Below are positions 33,463 through 40,995 of a stretch of 64,000 nucleotides of DNA, piece after piece. Below the pieces are notes generated by a model, which was not told the DNA's origin, ran no database searches, and saw only the letters and a list, made by a program, of their open reading frames with translations. Positions within the stretch are counted from its first letter, which is position 1. Each line of letters begins with the position of its first letter. A program made the position numbers and the translations under genes. The DNA is from Comamonas testosteroni TK102 (GTDB lineage Bacteria; Pseudomonadota; Gammaproteobacteria; Burkholderiales; Burkholderiaceae_C): assembly GCF_000739375.1 (NCBI RefSeq), contig NZ_CP006704.1, forward strand, positions 1,922,001 through 1,986,000. The letters are read 5' to 3'.

Positions 33463-33894
33463 ATGAAATTTAGAGCTATTGCAGTTGTTGTAGCGGCAAT
33501 TTGCGCTACTTCATTTGCTTTGGAGTGCTTTGGGCAGAACTCAAATGTTGTCGCCAGTGAAGTCAACAAAGCTGCTTCAGAATCTTTGAAGACTTATCGA
33601 AGTCATGGCATGGCCGGGCTGAAGGGGGCTGTATCGGACTGCTGGCAACAGCCGCGTGATTACTGCCTTTATCTGGATGTTGCTTCGCAGCGGATTGCTG
33701 CCAATGCGAACCGCAGCGGCACGGCTGTTGACAAGTATTTCTACACGTCGACCTCCCTGGAGCGGGCCCATGCCTGGCTCTCGTTAAGCGCTCGAAGCCC
33801 CAAAGCCAATGTCCAATATCTGCAGGCGGTAGAACAAGTCATGGACAGCGTCTTGCACACCCAGCAAGAAAAAATGGCTTACAGAGCTCGGTAG
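33463..33894 (+). CDS. Secreted protein of a paralogous pair, 143 aa
   Basis: The N-terminus MKFRAIAVVVAAICATSFAL is a signal peptide. The mature part has two segments shared with the next gene: SEVNKAASESLKTYRSHGMA and SDCWQQPRDYCLYLDVASQR, then KYFYTSTSLERAHAWL. The pair of cysteines in DCW...YCLYLD is conserved in both copies and may form a disulfide. The function is unknown; periplasmic. No operon link to its paralogue is visible, as 200 bases separate them. Confidence 0.75.
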   Translation: MKFRAIAVVVAAICATSFALECFGQNSNVVASEVNKAASESLKTYRSHGMAGLKGAVSDCWQQPRDYCLYLDVASQRIAANANRSGTAVDKYFYTSTSLERAHAWLSLSARSPKANVQYLQAVEQVMDSVLHTQQEKMAYRAR

Positions 33895-34106
33895 TTTCTG
33901 GTCGGTGCCTAGTTCAGGCTCTGCAAGGCCTTTTTCCCAGCCCTCAGCAGGACTGCCCTGAACATTGAGAATCCCAAAAAAGAATCGGCTGATTGTGCAT
34001 TCGGTGGATTTCTTGCTGCACTGCAATAATTCAACACGCCAGCAGTCCCAAAATTGACCACAGATAGCAACTTGAGTGATTGGAGATGCTGTTTGTGTGT
34101 CATGTC

Positions 34107-34538
34107 ATGAAAGCAAAAGCCATTGCGTGCTTGCTGGCATCCATCTGCTTGGCCCTCCTTTCTGGCGGAGTGGCGGCAAAGGAAGCCAACTCCATAGCCA
34201 GCGATGTGAAGAAGGCTGTTTCTGATTCGCTGCAGGTCTACAAGCAGGGCGGCGTATCAGGTTTGACCAGCGCGGTGTCCGATTGCTGGAGAGCACCACG
34301 TGACTTCTGCCTCTACCTGGACTTTGCTTCGCATCGTATTGCGGTGGGCGCGACGTATACAGGCACTGCACTGGGCGAGTACTTCTACGCTGCATCCGTG
34401 TCGCAGCGAGGACGCACCTGGCTCGCGTCCAACGGCCGCGGACAACTGGCGAATGACCAGTATTTGTATGCGGTGGATCAGGTGATGAACCGTACCCTGA
34501 TCGCGCATCGGGACAGGATGTTCAAAGGCAGCCCCTGA
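34107..34538 (+). CDS. Secreted paralogue of the preceding gene, 143 aa
   Basis: MKAKAIACLLASICLALLSG is a signal peptide. The mature protein repeats the pattern of the 33463 gene: SDVKKAVSDSLQVYKQGGVS, SDCWRAPRDFCLYLDFASHR, GEYFYAASVSQRGRTWLAS and YAVDQVMNRTL. The start at 34107 is chosen for the signal peptide, and the ribosome site is weak. Together they look like a local duplication. Role unknown. Confidence 0.75.
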   Translation: MKAKAIACLLASICLALLSGGVAAKEANSIASDVKKAVSDSLQVYKQGGVSGLTSAVSDCWRAPRDFCLYLDFASHRIAVGATYTGTALGEYFYAASVSQRGRTWLASNGRGQLANDQYLYAVDQVMNRTLIAHRDRMFKGSP

Positions 34539-34588
34539 GCGGCTCAGGCATACGAACTGGGTAGGCAAACCGGCGGTTCAACAAGAAC

Positions 34589-34620
34589 TTACAAGCAGGG
34601 GGCGCAACAGGAATAGCCTG
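34589..34620 (+). promoter_or_regulatory. Promoter-like module B (TTACAA-N17-AATAGCCTG)
   Basis: TTACAA at 34589-34594, a 17-base spacer and AATAGC (34612-34617) followed by CTG. It matches modules A and C in layout. The start codon of the small lipoprotein is 28 bases on. Confidence 0.45.
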
Positions 34621-34648
34621 AGAGACTTCACTTTCTCAAGGGGTTGTC

Positions 34649-34864
34649 ATGAAAGCGCTACTTCTGATTGCGGCTGTTGCCAGCATGCTGGCGGGATGTT
34701 CGATGATGCCGGGGCGTGATTCGGGCTCGATGCCAGCTCAGGGCGCCAGCCAGCCCATGGGCTCCATGAGCATGGGGGCCGACAGTGATCGCTGGATGTA
34801 CGGCCGCAATATGCAGCCATGGACTGGCGGGGACGGCCCGTTCTTCGTGCGCAGCAATATGTAG
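34649..34864 (+). CDS. Small methionine-rich lipoprotein, 71 aa
   Basis: MKALLLIAAVASMLAGCSMM carries the lipobox LAGC (Cys17), with AAGGGG six bases before the start. The short mature part has Met-rich repeats (PMGSMSMGAD, NMQPW), a pattern found in some metal-binding small proteins, although metal binding is only a guess. It shares its upstream module with the 32879 and 35542 genes. Confidence 0.72.
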   Translation: MKALLLIAAVASMLAGCSMMPGRDSGSMPAQGASQPMGSMSMGADSDRWMYGRNMQPWTGGDGPFFVRSNM

Positions 34865-35230
34865 TGGGAGCGCAGGCAGCACCGCGGGCATATCGGCTTT
34901 TCTTTCGGGCACTGCACGGTCTTGTCGTCCAGCCACTGGGCATGCATGCCCGGGCACACGAACTAGTCGCGCAGTGCCTTGGCCGGGTAGGGGGGCATCG
35001 GCCCGGGCGCAAGGGCTGGCCAGTCAGGCCAGCGCCATGCAGATGGCGATGAGGAGAATCAGGCCTTCAAGAACAGTTGTCGTGAGTGATTCCGTAGTGC
35101 TGCGCGAGCAGCGATCAACATTGCGGCGGTTGCGCCTACATCGGCCTTGCGTCGGGCCTGAGTGTCATCACCACGGTCGCAACGATCAGGCAGAAAAAAC
35201 CAACCAGGGTCAGCAGCCATTGCAGGGAGA
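34865..35230. other. Region without a complete gene
   Basis: No complete coding sequence is supported. On the minus strand just after the 35231 stop, another frame encodes a membrane-helix-like stretch (LISLQWLLTLVGFFCLIVAT) ending in RPDARPM, but without a start codon. It could be the second helix of the adjacent small protein after a frame shift. Confidence 0.35.
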
Positions 35231-35392
35231 TCAGTAGCTTTGTTCCAAGGCCGGTGCGAGCAGGAGCAGGGCAGCCAGGAGCAGCGCTAGAGCCGGGGTA
35301 TGGATGCGCGGCCATTTTACAAGCCTTCCTTTTTTGGGCAGGCGTTGCGCGAGCTCGTCATCAATAGGGTGGTGCTCGTTACGGGTGGGCAT
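35231..35392 (-). CDS. Small membrane protein, 53 aa
   Basis: The start at 35392 (MPTRNEHHPIDDELAQRLPK) has AGGAG six bases upstream. A charged N-terminal half leads into one hydrophobic helix (TPALALLLAALLLLAPA). The protein ends soon after. A helix in a different frame follows, so the gene may once have encoded a two-helix protein. A terminator-type hairpin (35409-35437) lies in its leader. Confidence 0.5.
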   Translation of the reverse strand: MPTRNEHHPIDDELAQRLPKKGRLVKWPRIHTPALALLLAALLLLAPALEQSY

Positions 35393-35408
35393 GAGATCTC
35401 CTGTAGGC

Positions 35409-35437
35409 AAAAAAGCCCGCGAGCGAATGCTGCGGGC
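35409..35437 (-). terminator. Terminator-like hairpin in the leader of the small membrane protein
   Basis: On the minus strand GCCCGC (35437-35432) and GCGGGC (35420-35415) form a stem followed by TTTTTT. It lies 17-45 bases upstream of the ATG at 35392, so it would end any transcript from further right or act as an attenuator. Confidence 0.5.
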
Positions 35438-35482
35438 AGGCATCAGGAATCGTTACTGATGGCGAGTAAGGGGAATATTTGT

Positions 35483-35515
35483 TTACAGGCCGGTCTGACT
35501 ATGAGTCCTAGACTG
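35483..35515 (+). promoter_or_regulatory. Promoter-like module C (TTACAG-N18-CCTAGACTG)
   Basis: TTACAG at 35483-35488, an 18-base spacer, then CCTAGA and CTG to 35515. It is the third copy of this layout and lies 26 bases before the lipoprotein start. CTAGACT is close to the stationary-phase CTATACT block. Confidence 0.45.
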
Positions 35516-35541
35516 GTGGCAACAACCAATAAGGAGTTGCC

Positions 35542-35769
35542 ATGAAGAAACTGTCTGCTCTGGCTGCTGTGGTGGCCGTTGCTGCATCACTGGGTGGTTG
35601 TATCGTTGCTCCGCACGATGGGTACTACGGTCACGGCCACGGAGGCCGCTACGACAGCGATCGTGGGGGACGCTATGAGTATGAGCAGGGCCGCTGGGAT
35701 AACGACCGGGACCAGCGACCCAATCGCCCGGACAGACGCCCGGATGACCGCTGGCGCTCGCAGTACTGA
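35542..35769 (+). CDS. Small Gly/Asp/Arg-rich lipoprotein, 75 aa
   Basis: MKKLSALAAVVAVAASLGGC is a signal with lipobox LGGC (Cys20), after a strong AAGGAG. The mature part is rich in Tyr, Gly, His, Arg and Asp (HGHGGRYDSDRGGRYEYEQG) and looks disordered. Such proteins are common in Comamonadaceae; function unknown. It shares the upstream module with the 32879 and 34649 genes. Confidence 0.75.
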   Translation: MKKLSALAAVVAVAASLGGCIVAPHDGYYGHGHGGRYDSDRGGRYEYEQGRWDNDRDQRPNRPDRRPDDRWRSQY

Positions 35770-35876
35770 CCCCGAGGTCTGTGCTGCTGCATAAAAAGCC
35801 CCGCCTGGCGGTGTGAACTCACGGTGAAGTCACAGCTAAAGCCCTGCAGGGGAGGGCACATGGAGATTGCGGCAGC

Positions 35877-36155
35877 TTGAAGACTCACATTTCAAAATAT
35901 CCAGACGCCAATAAGCCGTCCGAAGATGGCTGGAACCCAAGAGACTTCATCGCTCTGATTCAGGGCGGCTCATTGGCCGTCCTGGCTGAATCAGGCGTCC
36001 CTGATGTCGCTCAGGGCCTGGTGCCGACTGCTCTGTGGGCGCTGCTGCTCTTGGCTTCCCGGAATGTCTCACCGCCGTATGGGCCTAGCGGATGGAATTC
36101 GCGTGGTCTTTCGATGTTCCTGTTGCCGATTCCATCCGGGGCAGAGGAATACTGA
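35877..36155 (+). CDS. Doubtful hypothetical protein, 92 aa
   Basis: An open frame from TTG 35877 reads MKTHISKYPDANKPSEDGWN and has a helical centre (FIALIQGGSLAVLAESG), then a hydrophobic stretch. No good ribosome site and no ATG start were seen, and the C-terminus looks random. It may be a remnant. Confidence 0.3.
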   Translation: MKTHISKYPDANKPSEDGWNPRDFIALIQGGSLAVLAESGVPDVAQGLVPTALWALLLLASRNVSPPYGPSGWNSRGLSMFLLPIPSGAEEY

Positions 36156-36445
36156 CTTGAGCGAACGTCGATCTCTTGTATCCCGCTACCGTCTGTGACG
36201 CCTTCTGCTTGCCCTACCGTGCCGATGCATGAGCCGGGGGACCCATTGCAGCGGTTTTGCCATAGTGGATGAAGTATAGAAATGCTGACCTTGTGCTGTG
36301 AATAAACACTAGCCAAAAAGCCTTTTTACTATCCTATTCACGTGTGGAGAGCTGCAAAAGCCCGTATTGGCTGAGCTGTTCGCGCTTGAACCACGGGCGA
36401 GGAGGGCGCACCATTGGGGCATCACGCACTTCAAGGAGAGCGGCG

Positions 36446-36541
36446 ATGTCTACCCTCATGATGCAAATGGTTGGCCTTTGGATCCTGGCCGTGCTGGTGG
36501 CCTGGGTGATCAATGAAATCCGAGACGACTGGTGGGCGTAA
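36446..36541 (+). CDS. 31-residue single-helix membrane protein
   Basis: The frame MSTLMMQMVGLWILAVLVAW with VINEIRDDWWA follows a strong AAGGAG (36433-36438) at a good distance. It is one membrane helix with an acidic, Trp-rich tail. A small-ORF scan based on length alone would miss it. A stem-loop follows the stop at 36545-36566, but its U-run faces the minus strand. Confidence 0.6.
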   Translation: MSTLMMQMVGLWILAVLVAWVINEIRDDWWA

Positions 36542-36684
36542 AAAAAGCCCGCTGGAGCGGGGGGCTGAAGCTTGCAGATAGTTATGGCTGACCAGAGCAG
36601 TTGCAGCGTAACGCCATATAGGCAGCGGCTCATCGCGTTTGGCCATGGGATAAGCTCGGCTACCCTGAAGCCAGACCGAGAGAC

Positions 36685-36930
36685 ATGGGACTAGAGTACA
36701 AAATCAAATTTTCTGTGCCGGGCAGTTACGACCCCGCTGCCTTGCTACAAAAGCTGCCAAATGCAGTAAATAGAGAGTTGATGTGCGATGCGGATGGCTA
36801 CGTTGTAGAGCCGGACGGGTTTTATTTCATTGATCACTTGGTGGATCGCACCATAGCGGCCGTGGCGCTGCAAAGCTTGCTTGATGAGGCACTGCGATTC
36901 ACGGATTCGATTGAACTGACTCAGCTGTAG
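36685..36930 (+). CDS. Hypothetical protein, 81 aa
   Basis: The protein MGLEYKIKFSVPGSYDPAAL has an alternating beta-alpha pattern (YKIKFSV, LLQKLPNAVN, GFYFIDHL, VALQSLLDEAL) with no signal peptide or motif that I recognise. GAGAG lies just upstream. It is probably a small cytoplasmic protein. Role unknown. Confidence 0.6.
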   Translation: MGLEYKIKFSVPGSYDPAALLQKLPNAVNRELMCDADGYVVEPDGFYFIDHLVDRTIAAVALQSLLDEALRFTDSIELTQL

Positions 36931-37007
36931 TCCATGTGTCGCTTTATGCTGCGCAGATGCGGTTGCTCATTGCATGATCACAGGCTTGGGCCACCTAGAA
37001 TTTGGCG

Positions 37008-37460
37008 ATGAAAAGCAAGGCTCCTACTCCTCAAATTCGACCTGCGTCTGTCTCCGATATGGATGCCATGTTCAGAGTCAGAGCCGCTGTCGGGGAGGAC
37101 ACCATGACCGCAGAGGAACTGTCTGCCATCGGTGTCACGCCAGACTCCATTTCGCAGGCGGTTCTCGGTGCTCCTTGCTCTTGGGTTGCCGCTGTCAATG
37201 ATGAGGTCGTCGGGTTCGCCATGGTGGACCTGGACAGCGCATGTCTGTTTGCGCTATTTGTACTGCCCGAGCATGAAGGATGCGGAATCGGAACAGCTCT
37301 CACCCATGCCTGTGAGCAAGCCTTATTTCAGCAACATGCATCAGCCTGGCTTGAGATCGCCAAAGAAAGCCGAGCTGCGCGTCCCTATCGTTACCTCGGA
37401 TGGGGCGATGAAGTCGATATTGGGAGCGGCGATATACGGCTGAAAAAGCAGCGCGCATAA
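37008..37460 (+). CDS. GNAT-family N-acetyltransferase, 150 aa
   Basis: The fold is that of GNAT enzymes: IRPASVSDMDAMFRVRAAVG at the start, VNDEVVGFAMVD on the central strands, the acetyl-CoA site LFVLPEHEGCGIGTALTHAC (Q/RxxGxG/A-like), and the tail AARPYRYLGW. The ATG at 37008 is preceded by an in-frame TTG at 37002. The substrate cannot be told. It is transcribed alone. Confidence 0.85.
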   Translation: MKSKAPTPQIRPASVSDMDAMFRVRAAVGEDTMTAEELSAIGVTPDSISQAVLGAPCSWVAAVNDEVVGFAMVDLDSACLFALFVLPEHEGCGIGTALTHACEQALFQQHASAWLEIAKESRAARPYRYLGWGDEVDIGSGDIRLKKQRA

Positions 37461-37561
37461 CTGCTTGGGGTTCTGCGCAGGGGGCAGCTTGTGGCCAGAG
37501 CGGCCGCAGAGCTTGAGACTTCAGACTCAAGAGGGCCTCATCTTTGGCCTGCCGGGAAGTG

Positions 37562-37879
37562 CTAGCTTTTTTGTTTCAGCCACATCCCAAACTCTTTCAT
37601 TACGTTGACTACGGGTTTCAAGCGCTTGCCATCGAGCGTCAACTCGTAATCGACCCGGACGGGAGCACTGGGCCACACCGTTCTTTTGACTAGGCCTGAC
37701 TTTTCGAGAGCACGCAGGTCCAAGGTCAGTGAGCGCTGCGAAATTCCTGTTATGTCTCGGCGCAACTCGTTGAGTCTCTTAGGTCCATCTACAAGATAGG
37801 AGACTATTAATAAGCGCCATCGACCTCCCAGCAACCGCATGGCCTCTTCGACTGAGCAGCCACTGACATTGACCTTCAT
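37562..37879 (-). CDS. HxlR-family transcriptional regulator, 105 aa
   Basis: The HxlR winged helix is clear: GCSVEEAMRLLGGRWRLLIV, DGPKRLNELRRDITGISQRS, LTLDLRALEKSGLVKRTVWP and VRVDYELTLDGKRLKPVV. The start is ATG 37879 (MKVNVSGCS), and the Cys near residue 8 is the one often used for redox or electrophile sensing in this family. It is divergent from the broken glutathione transferase gene, a common pairing, so that gene was probably its target. Confidence 0.88.
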   Translation of the reverse strand: MKVNVSGCSVEEAMRLLGGRWRLLIVSYLVDGPKRLNELRRDITGISQRSLTLDLRALEKSGLVKRTVWPSAPVRVDYELTLDGKRLKPVVNVMKEFGMWLKQKS

Positions 37880-38005
37880 GGCACATCTCTCCAAACGGTG
37901 GTCTAGGTATATTTTTTTAACCTATCTGCAGATTTTTTGCCGGTCGATGAAAACTAGCCTTCAGCGCTGTATGTCACAGCGCATGTCATAGATCGGAATA
38001 CTGCG

Positions 38006-38636
38006 ATGAAGCTGTACTACATCCCCGCGGCCTGCTCGCTAGCCCCTCATATCGTCCTGCACGAATTGGAGCTGGACTTCACACCCGTCAAGGTGGACTA
38101 CCAAAACGCATGTGACCGAGGATGGGCGAAACTTCCTGCACCTCAACCCCTTTGGCTATGCACCACTTCTGGAGCTGAACGACGGCAGATTGCTGCGTGA
38201 AGGCCCGGCAATACTGCAGTACCTTGCGGACCTCAGCCCTGACTTGCAGCTGGCTCCGGCACATGGCTCCATAGAGCGCTACCTGCTCCAAGAATGGCTC
38301 AATTTTTTAACTTCTGAAATCCACAAGGGATTCATACCACTGCTCTATCCGGTACAAGCCGGAAGGTATGGCACACAATCAGCAACGCCCAAGCTGGAAA
38401 AACGCTACGAGAGGATCAATGCACAACTTGCGGTAAGGAGATTTCTAACGGGCGAATACTCCGTTGCTGATTGATACCTGTATGCCTTAACCCAATGGGG
38501 ACAGGCCGAGTGGCTTTTTCCCACATACAAGGCCAATATTCACTTCGATGGTCTCGAAAATCTGAGGAGCTGGTATTTGCGTATGCGTGAGAGGCCCGCG
38601 GTGAGAAAGGCGCTGAGCGCAGAAGGGCTGCAATAG
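38006..38636 (+). pseudogene. Broken glutathione S-transferase
   Basis: MKLYYIPAACSLAPHIVLHE is the GST N-terminal (thioredoxin-like) start. After VDYQN the frame must change near 38105 to read HVTEDGRNFLHLNPFGYAPL. The glutathione-binding part (EGPAILQYLADLSPD) and helical domain follow, but a TGA at 38472-38474 stops the chain after FLTGEYSVAD. The same frame then continues YLYALTQWGQAEWLFPTY and RPAVRKALSAEGLQ to the natural end at 38636. One frame change plus one nonsense codon make it inactive. Confidence 0.8.
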
Positions 38637-38735
38637 CTTTCGCAATGTGCACGGCAGCGAAGGTTATGTGCTGCAGCAGGCATGTTGGAGGCCGCCGCGC
38701 TGATGGCGCAATGCGGGTCCAGTTTGATGCGTGCT

Positions 38736-39017
38736 TCAGCCCCGAGCTCGAAGTTGCTGCTGACGCATTTTCAGGGAGTGCTGGCTTTCTGAGTCGACCC
38801 GGGCCCACATATGAAGGAACGCGTCCAGCGCGGGCTTCGACAATTCCTTGTCTTCAATATAGGCAAGTTCGCGTTGCCGGTATAGCTCCAGAACAGCGCG
38901 CAGCGTTTTGGGATCGGGGTGTGTGCTGATGAGGGCCCCCATGACTGCAAGGAACGCGGCCTGCATGCCCAGCGTGAATTCGCGCAGTTGTTCTAGCTTC
39001 TGGATTTGGTGTGGCAT
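38736..39017 (-). CDS. Hypothetical helical protein, 93 aa
   Basis: The start at 39017 gives MPHQIQKLEQLREFTLGMQA with helices through FLAVMGALISTH, then RAVLELYRQRELAYIEDKEL. AAGG precedes the start. No motif is recognised. It may be a small regulator or a toxin-antitoxin component, with no evidence for either. Confidence 0.55.
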   Translation of the reverse strand: MPHQIQKLEQLREFTLGMQAAFLAVMGALISTHPDPKTLRAVLELYRQRELAYIEDKELSKPALDAFLHMWARVDSESQHSLKMRQQQLRARG

Positions 39018-39321
39018 GGCAGCCTTGTTTGGTGATGGTGTGTGGGAGTAACCATCGTAGTCCGGGGCAGGACGGTTATCTTTGCCTGATCCTGTCAGCA
39101 TGTCAGACGCTGCTTTGCGCTTGACTTCAGTCGCTGGAGGCCGCGGCGGGGCCGCTATCGCCCCCTCAGGGCCATCGGAATGTGGTGGGCAGATGCGCGG
39201 AAGGGGCTCTTGACGACTGTACGGGGCAGTTACTCACAACCAGCGGTTTGATTGCGCGCCCAGCTGGAACTACAAAGGCCACGCCAGCTGTGGCAATCTG
39301 ACAAGCTCTCATCTCTCTTAT

Positions 39322-39717
39322 TCATCCCGAGTGAAGGAATGTCGCAGAGCAGTTGCAATCTACTTTGGCTTGCAGGGGGAAGACATCTTGCAATGCTGAT
39401 GCGACCAGTCGGTTGGCATTCAAGTGCCTGAGCTGGGGCCGGGCGTGGAGCATCATAGGCATGATGTCCAAGATCTGGTCGCGTGTGATGCCATCTGGTA
39501 TGCAGATGATTTTGGATGACACCAGTGTTTCGGTAACTCCTAAAACATACCCGCGAGCGATGTTGGTCTGTTGGCCGTCCGACGTGATACCCGCTTGAGA
39601 GCTTTTTGCTTCAGAAAGCCATTGGTACAGCTCATTTCCTGTGATCTGCTGCGCATGCAGATGTGGTCCGCAGAACAAGGCGACCAACAAAGCGGCTGTT
39701 CCCTGAAAAGCTCTCAT
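39322..39717 (-). CDS. Rap1a/Tai-like periplasmic protein, 131 aa
   Basis: A signal peptide (MRAFQGTAALLVALFCGPHL) precedes a short domain with NELYQWLSEAK, ARGYVLGVTETL, IICIPDGITRDQILDIMPMM and HLNANRLVASALQDVFPL. This matches the Rap1a/Tai family, known as immunity proteins of type VI amidase effectors and also as stand-alone secreted proteins. No effector gene is nearby, so an immunity role here is not supported. The start at 39717 fits the signal peptide. Confidence 0.7.
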   Translation of the reverse strand: MRAFQGTAALLVALFCGPHLHAQQITGNELYQWLSEAKSSQAGITSDGQQTNIARGYVLGVTETLVSSKIICIPDGITRDQILDIMPMMLHARPQLRHLNANRLVASALQDVFPLQAKVDCNCSATFLHSG

Positions 39718-39838
39718 CTGTCCCAATCCTCCTCTGCGAAGGAATGTATCAGAGCGACTCTGAAGCACATCCCCTCCGGCGAGGGGTAGTCGTACGCGAT
39801 GAAGTCAGTACGATGCTCGCTCACACTTGAGGAGATGA

Positions 39839-40174
39839 ATGCTCATGAAAGCAGCACTGATGATCTTGGCAGCATCGATGTCGGCAGGCATGGCTTTTTC
39901 TGCACATGCCGATGATGCAAAAGCGGCGATAGCTTCAGGCACCATCAATATGGCTGCGAGCATGAATGAGCTCGCTCTGGCTTGTGGACACATGAGCGCC
40001 CAGGATGTGGAGGCTGGCCGCATCAAGCAACGTGACGCGGCGATCAAGGACCTCGGCGTGACTTCCGCCAGCTACGACAAGATGTATGTTGGCTACGCAT
40101 CCGACTTCAAGAAGAAGTGGGGCACCTTGACTGCGGCAAAACAGAAAAGCACTTGTGATCAGATGAAGCGCTAG
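39839..40174 (+). CDS. Secreted hypothetical protein, 111 aa
   Basis: The signal peptide MKAALMILAASMSAGMAFSA is cleaved at AHA-DD; the start is ATG 39839 or 39845, both served by GAGGAG. The mature part is a helical Ala/Lys-rich protein with two cysteines (LACGHMSAQDV, STCDQMKR). It is unrecognised, and probably periplasmic. A bidirectional terminator follows. Confidence 0.65.
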   Translation: MLMKAALMILAASMSAGMAFSAHADDAKAAIASGTINMAASMNELALACGHMSAQDVEAGRIKQRDAAIKDLGVTSASYDKMYVGYASDFKKKWGTLTAAKQKSTCDQMKR

Positions 40175-40194
40175 CCGCGCACTGACAGCCCGCA

Positions 40195-40219
40195 AAAAGG
40201 CCCGCCTTGGCGGGCTTTT
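40195..40219. terminator. Bidirectional terminator
   Basis: GCCCGCC (40200-40206) pairs with GGCGGGC (40209-40215), with AAAAAG to the left and TTTT to the right. It serves the secreted-protein gene and the convergent 40253 gene. Confidence 0.75.
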
Positions 40220-40252
40220 GGCATGTTCTCATGCAGAGGTGCGGCGCCCCCC

Positions 40253-40507
40253 TCAATAGCCTTCGACCAAGGGCATTTCCGTTCCATCGACCGCAATCAT
40301 CACGCCCGTGGTGCTGGCGTCGATCTCGATCGGAACGCCCCATAACTCGTTGGGCTTGCCGAAGGAGTTGACGATGTTGAACTGCCGCAGCTCTTCCGGT
40401 GGCATTTTGATGAGCTTGGGGTAGGCGTTGTTGTGGGCCTTCCAGTGCCTCAGGAAGGACTGGCAAACGCGCTTGTGGACGGTGTGGATCGGTGATTCAT
40501 CGGTCAT
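40253..40507 (-). CDS. Hypothetical protein, 84 aa
   Basis: MTDESPIHTVHKRVCQSFLR leads into a helix-beta protein ending TGVMIAVDGTEMPLVEGY. It has no signal peptide, membrane helix or motif that I recognise. The upstream ribosome site is weak. It lies divergent from arsR, about 140 bases away, without obvious link to arsenic. Confidence 0.5.
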   Translation of the reverse strand: MTDESPIHTVHKRVCQSFLRHWKAHNNAYPKLIKMPPEELRQFNIVNSFGKPNELWGVPIEIDASTTGVMIAVDGTEMPLVEGY

Positions 40508-40616
40508 GGCGCGATTGTCTCAGACCATAGTTGGATGCGGCTACAAGCTGCCAGTTGGTGTGCGTTCGTAAATAGGTCCTTCCATCGCCCTTCTGCAACG
40601 CAGATACTTTGCGTCA

Positions 40617-40640
40617 ATAATTCAACAATAGTTGTATTAT
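40617..40640. promoter_or_regulatory. ArsR-type operator
   Basis: ATAATTCAA (40617-40625) and TTGTATTAT (40632-40640) are inverted with eight of nine positions matching, around a six-base centre. It sits just before the arsR start, the usual place for ArsR autoregulation. Binding is inferred. Confidence 0.6.
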
Positions 40641-40646
40641 CTACTT

Positions 40647-40970
40647 ATGCAAGAAGCCCAAGTGATCCGTTCCCTCTCCGCGCTGGCCCATGAAGCACGT
40701 TTGCGCGTTTTTCGTGCGTTGGTGGTTGCCGGGCCTGAAGGGCTGACTCCCAGCGCATTGGCGCAGCAACTGGGTATCGCTCCCAATGCACTGTCATTTC
40801 ACCTTAAGGAGCTGTTCCATGCCGAGCTCGTGAGTCAGGAGAGGCAGGGGCGCAATGTGCTCTATCGCGCTGCGTTCCCCGTCATGAATGGCCTGCTGGG
40901 CTATCTCACCGAGAACTGCTGCCAGGGCGCTGCCTGCACCCCAGACGCTGCGGCTTTATGCCTGCGCTGA
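40647..40970 (+). CDS. arsR: ArsR/SmtB-family arsenic repressor, 107 aa
   Basis: The winged helix is clear: [20 protein letters not shown], then [20 protein letters not shown] and [22 protein letters not shown]-terminal cysteine group ([11 protein letters not shown]) is the metalloid site of the type in which cysteines lie after the DNA-binding domain. It should repress the operon until arsenite binds. The start is ATG 40647, six bases after the operator; upstream frame codons are not used. It heads the arsRBCH operon. Confidence 0.9.
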   Translation: MQEAQVIRSLSALAHEARLRVFRALVVAGPEGLTPSALAQQLGIAPNALSFHLKELFHAELVSQERQGRNVLYRAAFPVMNGLLGYLTENCCQGAACTPDAAALCLR

Positions 40971-40995
40971 AGTAGTTGTTGCGAGGAGCAGTTCA

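Noticed and set aside
34738..34959. Minus-strand frame with CPKEKPICPRCC, zinc-ribbon-like
   Set aside because: Its second half is antisense to a convincing lipoprotein gene and no start or ribosome site supports it.
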